This document shows positions 26,443 through 36,000 of a stretch of 64,000 bases of DNA, piece after piece (the stretch's first letter is position 1; each line of letters starts with the position of its first letter). The notes below the pieces were generated by a model. The model was given only the letters and a program-made list of their open reading frames with translations. It was not told where the DNA came from and did no database searches. This stretch comes from Phytohabitans houttuyneae (GTDB lineage: Bacteria; Actinomycetota; Actinomycetes; Mycobacteriales; Micromonosporaceae), in contig NZ_BLPF01000004.1 of assembly GCF_011764425.1 (NCBI RefSeq), positions 818,001 to 882,000 on the forward strand, written 5' to 3'. The position numbers and the translations under genes were made by a program.

Positions 26443-28595
26443 ACAACAACATCGTCGAGCACCTGCTCTCCGCCGGTAAGCCCGACGCGACCGCGTACGT
26501 GGACGCCGGCGGGCAGGTCACGTACGCCGAGCTGGCCCGGGCGGTGCACGCCTACGCCGCGCGGCTGGACGGCTCCGCGTTCCGCCCGGGCAGCAACGCG
26601 CTCATCGTCGCCGACGACTCGATCGCGGCCGTCGTGGCGATCCTCGGCGTGTGGTGGGCCGGTGGCGTACCGGTACCGGTCAGCCCGATGCTCACCCCGG
26701 CCGAGATCGAGTTCATCGCGTCCGACTGCCGCGCCACGTACCTGCACGTGGACGAGCGCGCCGACGCCCAACTGCCCGCGAAGGGCGCGCTCGACCTGCC
26801 CCGCGGCCGGGCCGACCGGATGGCGCCGTACGACGGTGAGATCCCGGCCCCCGCGCACCAGGGCGAGGGCGACGTGGTGCTGATCCAGTACACGTCCGGC
26901 AGCACCGGCCAGCCCAAGGGCGTGCTGCACACCCGTGGCGGCATCGACAGCGTGCTGAGCGGGTTCGGCCGGATCCTCGCGCTCTCGCCGGCCGACACAG
27001 TGCTGTCCACGGCCAAGCTCTCCTTCGGGTACGGCTTCGGCAACTCGCTGCTGTTCCCGCTCGCCGCCGGCGCCCGTACCGTGCTCAGCGCCGGGCCGCC
27101 GGACGTCTTCCGGGTCGCGGCAACGCTCGCCGCGCACCGCCCGACCGTGCTGTGCTCGGTGCCCCGGGTGTACGCGGCGCTGCTGGAGCGCATCCGCCAC
27201 GGCGAGGCCCTCGCGCTCGGCTCGCTGCGCTTGGCCGTCTCGGCGGGCGAGCACCTGCCCGCGCCGATGTGCGGCGAGTTCGCCAAGGTGTGCAGCGCGC
27301 CGCTGGTCAACGGGCTCGGCGCGACCGAGGTGCTGCACATCGTGGTGGCCACGAACGGCAGCCGGCCCGGCTCCACCGGCATCCCTGTGCCGGGCGTGCG
27401 GATCACGGTCCGCGACGACGAGGGCCGGCCCGTGCCGGACGGCGTCGAGGGTCGGCTGCACGTGGCCGGCGGCTCGGTCGCGGCCGGCTACCTGGACCGG
27501 GCCGAGGCCACCGCGCGCACGTTCGCGGACGGCGGCGCGTACACCGGCGACATCGTGCGCCGCGCCGCGGACGGCGACCTCGAGTACGTGTGCCGCCGCG
27601 ACGACCTGATCAACGTGGGCGGCTTCAAGGTGTCGCCGTTCGAGGTGGAGGCCGCCGCCCGCGAGGTGGACGGGCTTTCCCAGGTCGCGGTCGTGGGCGC
27701 CCGGGACGCCACCGGCCTGGAGCAGGCGGTCGCGTACCTGGTGCCGGAGAACGGCGTGGACCGCGCGGTGCTGCGCCAGGCCGCCCGCCAGGCCTTCCGC
27801 GACCAGCTGCCGGTCTTCAAGCGGCCGGCCGTGATCGAGGTCGTCGACCAGCTGCCGGTCACCTCGACCGGCAAGCTCGCCCGGTTCAAGCTGCGTACCG
27901 GCGAGGTCGAGGTGACGATGCGGGTGCTGCGCGAGGGGCGTGGCATACACAGCCGGACGCTGGTGTGCCTGCCGTACGCGGGCGGCTCGGCCGGCTCGTA
28001 CACGCGGCTGGCCAAGCACGTGCCCGAGTCGTGGCGGGTGGTGGCCGGCGAGGCCACCCTGCGCGGCCCGGTAACCATCGCCGATGTGGCCGACGCGTGG
28101 TGGAAGGCGATCACGCCGTACCTGTCTTCCGGCACCATCCTCTTCGGACACAGCCTGGGCGCGCTCGTCGCCGCCGAGATCGCGGGCCGCGCGGGCGCCG
28201 GGCTCGAACCGGGCCACGTGGTGCTCTCCGCCCCGCCGCTGTCCGGCGCGACCGCGAAGAGCATCCGCGGGCAGGACGACGCGGAGCTTGTCGCCGAGCT
28301 GACCCGCAGCGGGCTGATGCCGCCGACCACACTCACGGCGGACGAGGTCGGGCGGCTGCTGCTGCCCCGCTTCCGGCGCGACCTCTCACTCGTGCCCGAC
28401 GAGTGGACGTCGTCGCTGGAGACGCCGGTCCACGTGCTGGTCGGTGCCGAGGACACGATCTGCACGCTGCCCGGCGTCGCCGCCCGGATGCGCCCGTCAA
28501 TGGTCGCCAGCACGCACCTCGTGGACGGCGGTCACTACTTTGTGGTGACCAACCCGGTCCAGACCGCGGCCGTGCTGGCCGGCCTCTACCCGTAG
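26439..28595 (+). CDS. Fused benzoate-CoA-ligase-like acyl-activating enzyme and type II thioesterase
   Basis: 718 residues from GTG 26439, overlapping the previous stop. Residues 1 to about 490 are an adenylate-forming enzyme: A3 loop YTSGSTGQPKGV, LSFGYGFGNSLLFPLAAGA and GLGATEVLHIV are close to benzoate-CoA ligases, and the C-terminal Lys lies in LPVTSTGKLARFKLR. Residues about 495-718 are a type II thioesterase: LVCLPYAGGSAGSYTRLA, Ser in GHSLGALVAAE, and His in DGGHYFV. There is no stop or clear start between the halves, so it is read as a fusion. It could load a starter acid on the ACP and remove mischarged or finished chains. The substrate is undetermined, though an aryl acid is suggested by family. 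Confidence 0.88.
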   Translation: MNNNIVEHLLSAGKPDATAYVDAGGQVTYAELARAVHAYAARLDGSAFRPGSNALIVADDSIAAVVAILGVWWAGGVPVPVSPMLTPAEIEFIASDCRATYLHVDERADAQLPAKGALDLPRGRADRMAPYDGEIPAPAHQGEGDVVLIQYTSGSTGQPKGVLHTRGGIDSVLSGFGRILALSPADTVLSTAKLSFGYGFGNSLLFPLAAGARTVLSAGPPDVFRVAATLAAHRPTVLCSVPRVYAALLERIRHGEALALGSLRLAVSAGEHLPAPMCGEFAKVCSAPLVNGLGATEVLHIVVATNGSRPGSTGIPVPGVRITVRDDEGRPVPDGVEGRLHVAGGSVAAGYLDRAEATARTFADGGAYTGDIVRRAADGDLEYVCRRDDLINVGGFKVSPFEVEAAAREVDGLSQVAVVGARDATGLEQAVAYLVPENGVDRAVLRQAARQAFRDQLPVFKRPAVIEVVDQLPVTSTGKLARFKLRTGEVEVTMRVLREGRGIHSRTLVCLPYAGGSAGSYTRLAKHVPESWRVVAGEATLRGPVTIADVADAWWKAITPYLSSGTILFGHSLGALVAAEIAGRAGAGLEPGHVVLSAPPLSGATAKSIRGQDDAELVAELTRSGLMPPTTLTADEVGRLLLPRFRRDLSLVPDEWTSSLETPVHVLVGAEDTICTLPGVAARMRPSMVASTHLVDGGHYFVVTNPVQTAAVLAGLYP

Positions 28596-28616
28596 GCGAC
28601 GGGACGGGCAGAGGCC

Positions 28617-28652
28617 CCCGCCCGCCCGCCGTTGCCGCGGCGGGCGGGCGGG
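28617..28652. terminator. Strong 15-bp terminator stem after the KS cassette
   Basis: CCCGCCCGCCCGCCG (28617-28631) and CGGCGGGCGGGCGGG (28638-28652) pair perfectly around a 6-base loop, 21 bases past the ligase-thioesterase stop. It can act on either strand. Confidence 0.85.
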
Positions 28653-28709
28653 ACCCGCTCTGTGCCTATCTTGTCCGCGTCTGAGCGCGTCCGGAAGCCC
28701 GGATTTGGG

Positions 28710-28750
28710 GACCGTGGGCGAGGGCCCGTGGCGTGGTCTCGCCCACGGTC
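28710..28750. terminator. Second terminator stem in the convergent gap
   Basis: GACCGTGGGCGAG (28710-28722) and CTCGCCCACGGTC (28738-28750) form a perfect 13-bp stem with a 15-base loop. It probably serves the minus-strand MMPL gene ending at 28876. Nothing else was found in the 280-bp gap. Confidence 0.75.
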
Positions 28751-28875
28751 GCCGCCGGCCGCTCCCGACGGGAAGCCCTGACGTAGCGACTGGCCCCTCG
28801 AACATTGCACCCTGAAACCCGGAACGCCTCGTACGAACGGTCGACCAGTTACGCCTGCGGATCAGGTAAGGCCCG

Positions 28876-30981
28876 TCAGACCCTCGTCAGCACCGGCTCG
28901 CTGGCTGGCTGAGCGGGCTCGCGGGCCGGACGGCCGGGCCACCAGACCTTCGGGCCCAGGTGCACCGCCAGCGCCGGGATCAGCAGGCTCCGGACCACGA
29001 AGGTGTCCAGGAGCACGCCGGCCGCGACGATCACGCCGATCTGCACCGATGGCACGAGCGGCAGGATGCCCAGCGCCGCGAACGTCGCCGCGAGCACCAG
29101 GCCGGCGCTCGTGATCACGCCGCCGGTAACGGTCAGGGCGTGCAGGACACCGCGGCGGTGGCCCAGCTGCCCGACCTCCTCGCGGGCCCGGGTCATCAGG
29201 AAGATCGTGTAGTCGACGCCGAGCGCCACCAGGAACAGGAACGTCTGCAGCGGGGCGCCGAAGAACAGCTTGGTGTAGCCCATCGCGTGCAGCACGAACC
29301 CGGCGACGCCGAGGGCGGCCGCGTACGAGAGCACCACGCTGCCGATCAGCAGCAGTGGGGCCACCAGCGCCCGCAGCAGCACCATCAGGATCACGAACAC
29401 CACGGCGAGGATCAGCGGGATGACCACGCGCTCGTCCCGGCTGGACGCGGTGTCGGTGTCCAGGTCGATCGCCGTCTGGCCGCCGACCAGGGCCTCCGCG
29501 CCGGGTACCGCGTGCACCGCGTCCCGCATCCGCTCGACCGTGGCCTTGGCAGCGTCGCTGTCGGGCTCCGCGTCCAGCACCGCGCGGATCATCACCCACT
29601 GGCCGTCGGCCGAGGTCTGCGGTTCGGCGACCGTAGCCACCCCGTCGACGCCGCGCAGCGTGGTCGCCACCGGGTCGGCAGCGCTCGCCCGTGCCACGAC
29701 CTCGGCCGGCAGCGCCGAGCCCTCCGGGAAGTGCGCGGCGATGATGCGCTGGCCGGTCACCGAGCCGACCTCCTTGGTGAACGTCTCCGCGCCCGGCAGG
29801 CCCACGCTCAGGTTGCCGATCCCGATGGTCAGCAGGCCGAGCACCGCGGCGGTGCCGATCCAGACGCCGCGCGGCCGCCGCCCGACGAACGCGGACACCC
29901 GGGCCCACATGCCGTGGTCCGCGGCCACGTCGTGGCCGACCGCGTCCGGGCTGTAGCGGGGCACGAACGGCCAGAACAGCCACCGTCCGAACAGGACCAG
30001 CACGGCCGGGAGTAGCAAGGTCATCACCAGGAACGCCGCGGCGATGCCGACCGCGCCGACCGGGCCGAGGCTGCGGGTGGAGTTGAGCTCGGCGGCGAGC
30101 AGGCAGAGCAGGCTGATCGCGACGGTCGCCGCCGAGGCCAGGATGGCGGGGAACGAGCGGCGCAGCGCGACCCGCATCGCGTCGTGCCGGTCGCGGTGCC
30201 GGCGCAGCTCCTCGCGGTACCGGGCGATCAGCAGCAGCGCGTAGTCGACGCCGACGCCGAAGACAAGCACGGTGAGCACGCTCTGGCCCTGGAAGTCGAC
30301 GGTGAGCCCGGCGTGTTTGGCCAGCAGGTACACGACCGCGCTCGCCACCTGGCTGGCCACACCGACGCAGATCAGTGGCACCAGCCACAGCACCGGGCTG
30401 CGGTACGTGAACAGCAGCAGCAGCGCCACCACGCCGGCGGTGACCAGCACGAGCGTGATGTCCATGCCGCCGAACGCGTCGAACAGGTCGTCGGTGGCGC
30501 CGGCCGAACCGGTCAGCCCCGTCTGCAGCCCGGCCGGCGGCGCGTTCGCCAGCTGGTCACGGACCTCGCCGGTCGACTCGACCTGCTGGTCATCGTCCCC
30601 GGCGAGCGGGAAGGAGAGCAGCAGCGCCTTGCCGTCCTCGCTCGCGATCGCCGGCGGCACCTGGCCACCCTCGGCGTACCGCGCGAACGCCGCCCGGTCC
30701 GCCTCGGCCTTGGCCCGGTCGGCGTCGGTCAGCCCGGCGTCACGGGCGTAGACCGCGACCGCGACGAGCCGGTCGGAGCCCGGGAAGGCCGCCTCCGCCC
30801 GCTCGAACGCCTGGGTGGCCTCGGCGGTGCGCGGCAGCCACGCCACGGCGTCGTCGGTGACCACGTCGGCGAGCTTGACGGCGAGCGGCCCGACCGCGGA
30901 CGCGATGACGAGCCACAGCGCGATGGCCAGAAACTTGGTACGCCTGCCCGACGGCAGTCTGGTGATCCAGTGCCAAGACAT
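28876..30981 (-). CDS. MMPL family (RND-type) exporter
   Basis: 701 residues; ATG with GGGAGGAA upstream. Layout is that of MMPL proteins: an N-terminal helix, an extracellular domain (about 35-165), a block of helices (about 170-360) including FGVGVDYALLLIARYREEL, a second extracellular domain, and a C-terminal block with ALGVDYTIFLMTRAREEV. The paired GVDY...R segments carry the proton-relay Asp-Tyr pairs known from MmpL3. It exports lipids or hydrophobic products with proton motive force. Its position against the ACP-KS-ligase cassette suggests it exports that product, although it is on the opposite strand. Confidence 0.93.
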   Translation of the reverse strand: MSWHWITRLPSGRRTKFLAIALWLVIASAVGPLAVKLADVVTDDAVAWLPRTAEATQAFERAEAAFPGSDRLVAVAVYARDAGLTDADRAKAEADRAAFARYAEGGQVPPAIASEDGKALLLSFPLAGDDDQQVESTGEVRDQLANAPPAGLQTGLTGSAGATDDLFDAFGGMDITLVLVTAGVVALLLLFTYRSPVLWLVPLICVGVASQVASAVVYLLAKHAGLTVDFQGQSVLTVLVFGVGVDYALLLIARYREELRRHRDRHDAMRVALRRSFPAILASAATVAISLLCLLAAELNSTRSLGPVGAVGIAAAFLVMTLLLPAVLVLFGRWLFWPFVPRYSPDAVGHDVAADHGMWARVSAFVGRRPRGVWIGTAAVLGLLTIGIGNLSVGLPGAETFTKEVGSVTGQRIIAAHFPEGSALPAEVVARASAADPVATTLRGVDGVATVAEPQTSADGQWVMIRAVLDAEPDSDAAKATVERMRDAVHAVPGAEALVGGQTAIDLDTDTASSRDERVVIPLILAVVFVILMVLLRALVAPLLLIGSVVLSYAAALGVAGFVLHAMGYTKLFFGAPLQTFLFLVALGVDYTIFLMTRAREEVGQLGHRRGVLHALTVTGGVITSAGLVLAATFAALGILPLVPSVQIGVIVAAGVLLDTFVVRSLLIPALAVHLGPKVWWPGRPAREPAQPASEPVLTRV

Positions 30982-31107
30982 CTCGGGTTCCTCCCTCGGA
31001 AACTGTCACTTCCGATCCTTCGGGCGTCGCCGGAAACGGACACTGGTCGCAGGCCCCCAAGGGGGGTGGGGTTAGCCCTACCGGCAATCACCGGCAGGTC
31101 GGCCAGA

Positions 31108-32418
31108 ATGGGTGGCGTGAACGAGGAGCTGATCCGCTTTGTGACCCGCGGCCTGGCCGCGAGCGTGCGGAGCTTCGTCATCGGCCTGGTTTTCTACGTG
31201 TGCGGCATCGTGCTGCTCGTTCTGTCAATCGTCTCGATCTCGTTTCTGGCGCTCTTCGGCGTCGGCATCTTCCTCGTGCCGCTCGTGATGGTCGCGGTCC
31301 GCGCGCTGGCCAACGAGCGGCGCAAGCTGGCCGGCCAGTGGTCCGGCGTGGAGATCCCGATGCCGTACAAGCCGCGCCCGCCGATGGAGTCCTTCGGCGT
31401 GATCGGCGCCTGGCAGCGCTGCCGGTGGATGCTCGGCGACCCGGCGACCTGGCGCGACCTGCTGTGGCTGCTCTGCTCACCGCTCACGCTGGCGCTCGGC
31501 ATCCTGCCTGCCGCCCTGGTGGGGTATGGCGTCGAGGGCATCCTGGTCATGCCGACAGTGCTCCAGTTCGTCGACGGATACCACTACGGCCCCGGCTGGC
31601 TCATCGACATCCCGTTCGAGGGCATCGCCGCGATCCCGCAGGGCGTGCTGATCCTCGCGCTCGGCCTGGCCGCCTCGCCGCCGCTGCTGCGGCTGCACGA
31701 CCGGGCCACCAAGCTGCTGCTCGGCCCCACCCGCCAAGCGGTGCTCGACCAGCGGGTGCGGGTGCTGACCCGCACCCGGGCGGAGACCGTCGACGCGCAG
31801 GCGGCCGAACTGCGCCGGATCGAGCGCGACCTGCACGACGGCGCGCAGGCCCGGCTTGTGTCGCTGGGCATGAGCCTCGGCCTGGCCGAGGACCTGGTCA
31901 CCCGGGACCCGGCCGCCGCGCAGAAGCTGCTCGCCGAGGCCCGCGACGCCAGCGACCTGGCCCTGGCCGAGCTGCGCGACCTGGTCCGCGGCATCCATCC
32001 GCCGGTACTGGCCGAGCGCGGGATCGACGGCGCGGTGCGCGCGCTCGCGCTCACCCTGCCGATCCCGGTCGAGGTGGACATCGAGCTCCGCGGCCGGCCG
32101 CAGGCCCCGGTCGAGTCCGCCGGCTACTTCGCCATCGCCGAGGCCCTGGCCAATGTGGTCAAGCACAGCCACGCCACCCGCGCCTGGGTGCTGGTCCGGC
32201 ACGACGGGCGCAGCCTCGGCATCACGGTCAGCGACGACGGGGTCGGCGGCGCCAACCCCGCCGGGGGCACCGGGCTGCGGGGGATGGAGCGGCGCCTGGC
32301 AGCATTCGATGGAACGGTCGCCGTGAGCAGCCCGCCCGGCGGCCCGACCGTCGTGACCATGGAGCTGCCGTGCGAGTTGTCATCGCCGAAGACCTTGCCC
32401 TCCTCCGGGACGGGCTGA
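31108..32418 (+). CDS. Sensor histidine kinase (HisKA_3 type, membrane-bound)
   Basis: 436 residues from ATG 31108 (GTG 31117 is an alternative). There are N-terminal helices at about 15-70 and 115-200 (a DUF4118/PspC-like sensor-type membrane region), then a HisKA_3 domain with the phosphorylated His in RRIERDLHDGAQARLVSLGM and a HATPase_c domain (ALANVVKHSHA; VSDDGVGGA; GLRGMERRL). It is the NarL/DesK-type partner of the response regulator, whose start lies 49 bases inside its 3' end. It diverges from the MMPL gene with about 125 bp between, so control of that exporter is plausible but not shown. Confidence 0.93.
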   Translation: MGGVNEELIRFVTRGLAASVRSFVIGLVFYVCGIVLLVLSIVSISFLALFGVGIFLVPLVMVAVRALANERRKLAGQWSGVEIPMPYKPRPPMESFGVIGAWQRCRWMLGDPATWRDLLWLLCSPLTLALGILPAALVGYGVEGILVMPTVLQFVDGYHYGPGWLIDIPFEGIAAIPQGVLILALGLAASPPLLRLHDRATKLLLGPTRQAVLDQRVRVLTRTRAETVDAQAAELRRIERDLHDGAQARLVSLGMSLGLAEDLVTRDPAAAQKLLAEARDASDLALAELRDLVRGIHPPVLAERGIDGAVRALALTLPIPVEVDIELRGRPQAPVESAGYFAIAEALANVVKHSHATRAWVLVRHDGRSLGITVSDDGVGGANPAGGTGLRGMERRLAAFDGTVAVSSPPGGPTVVTMELPCELSSPKTLPSSGTG

Positions 32419-33013
32419 TCCGGCTGCTCAACGCGTACGACTTCGAGGTCGTCGAGGCCGTCGACAACGGGCCTTCGCTGCTGCCCGCGCTGCTCAAGCA
32501 CCGCCCGGACGTGGCGGTGGTCGACGTGCGCCTGCCGCCCACCTTCACCGACGAGGGCCTGCAGGCCGCCATCGCCGCCCGCGAGCAGGTGCCGGGCCTG
32601 CCGGTGCTCGTGCTGTCCCAGCACGTCGAGCAGCTGTACGCCCGCGAGCTGCTCTCCGACCGCACCGGCGGCGTCGGCTACCTGCTGAAGGACCGCGTGT
32701 CGCACGTGAGCCAGTTCATCGACGCGGTCAAGCGCGTGGCCGCCGGCGGTACCGCCCTCGACCCCGAGGTGGTCGGCCAGCTGCTGGCCCGCCGCTCGGC
32801 CGAGGAGCCGCTGAAGGCACTCACCCCCGCGAGCGCGAGGTGCTGGGCCTGATGGCCGAGGGCCGCTCCAACAACGCGATCGCGAGCCGCCTCTTCGTCA
32901 CCGACAAGGCGGTCGGCAAGCACATCAACAACATTTTCACCAAGCTCGGCCTCCCGCCGTCCGACGACGACAACCGCCGCGTGCTCGCGGTCCTCACCTA
33001 CCTGAACGGCTGA
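32370..33013 (+). CDS. LuxR/NarL family response regulator (apparent frameshift)
   Basis: About 214 residues once one base is restored. It starts at GTG 32370 with GGAG upstream, inside the kinase gene. Receiver domain: acidic pocket IAEDLALLRDG, phospho-acceptor Asp in VAVVDVRLP, and Lys in YLLKDRV. The first frame then stops at 32852 after LKALTP. A second frame from the C run at 32824-32828 gives RERE-VLGLMAEGRSNNAIA and DKAVGKHINNIFTKLGL, the expected LuxR helix-turn-helix. Restoring one C yields the usual LTPREREVL junction. The 3' end overlaps the convergent caspase gene by 16 bp. Confidence 0.9.
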
Positions 33014-36000
33014 GCCGGCTGATGAGGACCGGGGCGTAGCCGTGGCAGGCGGCCGTCCTCCTCGATCTGGCCGTAGCCCAGGACGGTCAGGCGCTCGTGG
33101 ACCTCTTCCGGTGCAATACCCAGGTGATAGGCGGCCTGGAGCACGTGCATCCTCGGCACCAGCTGCCGCGGGTCGAGCCAGCCGGACCGGGTGCTGAGGT
33201 CGGCGCGCATGATCGCGCAGTCGCGGGGCCGGGGTGGCCCTTGCCGACCGGGGAGAGGTCGGTCGGTACCAGGTAGCCGAGCTCGGCCAGCCTCCCCGTC
33301 ACGTCCGCGATCTCCCGGTGGGTGCCCCAGGCCGCGTGGATCATGTCGGCGAGCGTCAACGGGATGTGCGGATCGAGCATCGTGCGGTCCCGCACCTTCG
33401 CCGAGATCAGGTACTCGTCGTCCGGCTCCACGGCGGTGGCGGTGATCCGGTCCGGGGCGAACGGAACCGGGTAGCCCATGCGCGAGAGCTGGTCCGCCGC
33501 GTCGGCGACGCGGAAGCCGGCGCGCCGGGCGGCGGTCAGCAGGTGGATGACGGAAACCGGCTCGTTGGTCGGAATCCAGGGCTGCCGGCCGTCGCAGTGC
33601 TGGCTCGCGAGCACCAGGTCTTCGTGGCGTGGCGCGCCGGCGCCGATGACGTCCGCGTACCCGGAGAGGGTGTACCCAAGTGTGGTCAGGCGGGCGGCGA
33701 CCTGCGCGTTTGTGAGTGCGTTGTCGGCCGCGGTCGTGGCGATGTGTGCGGCCTTGACCGGCGCGGTGAGGTCGAGCCACCTGCGCAGCTGGCCCGCGGA
33801 GTCGACGACAATTTCCTGGGAGATGGTCACGTCGACCGGGTCGAACGAGTCGGCTGTCAGGTCGCCGGCCTCGAAGCCGGGCCGGTACCCGTGCCGCACG
33901 AGGGCGGCGTGCAGGTCTGCCACCGCACGGCCGGTCGACTGTGCCAGGTGGAGCAGCTGCGCCGGGTGGAGCTCGTCGGTCAGGTAGGTGTGTGCCTCGT
34001 CGACGGGCAGCTCGGCGAGCGCCGCCCACACGTCGTCGTCGACGCTGACAAGCCCGTCCGGGACCTGGTAGCCCAGCGGCCGCAGGCGAGCGGCGACCTC
34101 CTCGCTCGGCAGCTCCAACCGCTCGGCTGCCCGGTGGATGTGCAGCGCCGGGACCGGCTCACGGCCGCTGAGCCACGGCGACCTGCCGTCGAGGTCGCGG
34201 CTGACGACGATGCGGTCCGTCGGGTCGGCACTCGTCACGGTCACGGCGGCCGGGTCGATGTCCAGCTCGTACCCGAGCTCGGCGAGCCGCTGGCCGACCT
34301 CGGCGACGCTGCGCCTCGTCCAGCTGGCGGCGTCCAGGAGGTGCGGGACGCGCACCGGCTCGCCGTAGCTCAACCACCGCCCCACCGAGCCGAGCGCGGT
34401 CGCCATGATCGTGAGGTCGAACGAGTCGGGCACCTCGGGATCGGGCTCCGGCCATGCGCCGCGATAGCCCAGCTCCTGGAGCCTGGCGCGCACGTCGGCC
34501 ACCGAAGCGCCGAGATCCTGTGCGCACTGGATCACCGCGCCGAGGGGCACGTATCCGTCGCGTCCGGTGCTGGCCACCTCCAGGAGCCTGAGGTCGGAAG
34601 GGCGCCCCACGGTCACGTCCAGCCAGCTCTGGTCGACCTTCGTCATGCCCGGACAGAGGCCGGCCGCGAGTAGCGCGGTGACACGCCAGTCCTCGACGTC
34701 CTCTTTGGACGATCCGCAGTCCAGGAACGTGCGCACGATGCCGTCTTCGGTCGTCATCGTCTGCACGAGGTCGCCGTCGCCAAGGTGGCATCCGGCAAGG
34801 GCCAGGTCGATCCGCTGCCCGCCGATCTCCCAGTCGAACCCACCTTTTTCGAGGGCGGCGGCGAGTATCGCGTCGGCCACCAACGGTCGGGACCGCCCGA
34901 ACCCGGCCAGCCACGCCCGCGTCAGCACCAGCGTCTGGCTGTTGATCAGCGCGGGCACCGCCGCCAGCATGTCCTGACCGATCAACGCGTCGTCGTAGGA
35001 GATCACCTTGGTCCGGTTGACCGACAGGATCGGTGCCCGGTCTCGACGCAGGTTGACGACCGCGCCCGTGAAGGAGTGGTCGAGCGCGAGACCGTCGCTG
35101 AGAAGCTGACCTTCGTTGCACCACCACAGGTTGCCGCCGGGCACCGGGACGACAGGTCCGCGGTACCGCCCGGAGCGCTCCGCCGTGGTCTCGGCACTGG
35201 GCGACAGCGTGTCCGGGTCCCACTCGCACCGCTCGGAGCCGTAGGTGGCTTCGGTCCGGAACTCCGCGACGACCAGCTCACGCTGGAGGAACTGGACGCA
35301 CGAGGGCGCCGCGACGCCTTGGCGCAGGTGCAGGCGCACCCGGGTGCCGGGCTCCTGGCCCGGGCCGAGCGGCTGGATGCGAAACAGCGTGCCGGGGCCG
35401 GCGATGGAGACCCTCAGCCGCTCACCCGGGCGGCCGTCGCGGCCCATGCGGCAGGTCTCCAGCGTGATCTCGTCGGCGAGCATGAAGTAGCTGAGTACAC
35501 CGATGCCGAAGCGGCTGTTCGGGTACAGCGTGACGGGGTCGTCGAGCGCCGCCCACTCCGCCTGCTCCTCGAGGAACTCCGGCAGGTCGGAGAAGCGGGT
35601 GCCGGCCTCGGCGAAGACGGCCTCGAGCTCGCGGATGCCCATGCCGACGCCGTTGTCCTCGCAGTCGATGTACGGGCGCCCGTCCTCCTCGCCCTGCGTG
35701 AACCTGATGCGACCCCGCCAGCTCGGCACCGGCTGGTGGGTCCGGTGCAGGTACGTCAGCCGGGCCTCGCGGTACCGGCAGGCGTCCAGCGCGTTCTGGT
35801 ACAGCTCGCGGATCGCCAGGTCGGGGTCGCCGTAGAGCTGCTTGCCCATCAGCAGCTCCTGGATGCGCTCGTCGGCCAGGCGGAAACGGATCCCGGCCGA
35901 CCGCTGCGCGTAGCTGATCTTTGCCGGGCTGGGCAGCACGTAGTCCGCGGACACCTTCACCGGCAGCGCCTGCAGGGGTGCCATGGCGGCCTCGGTGTTC

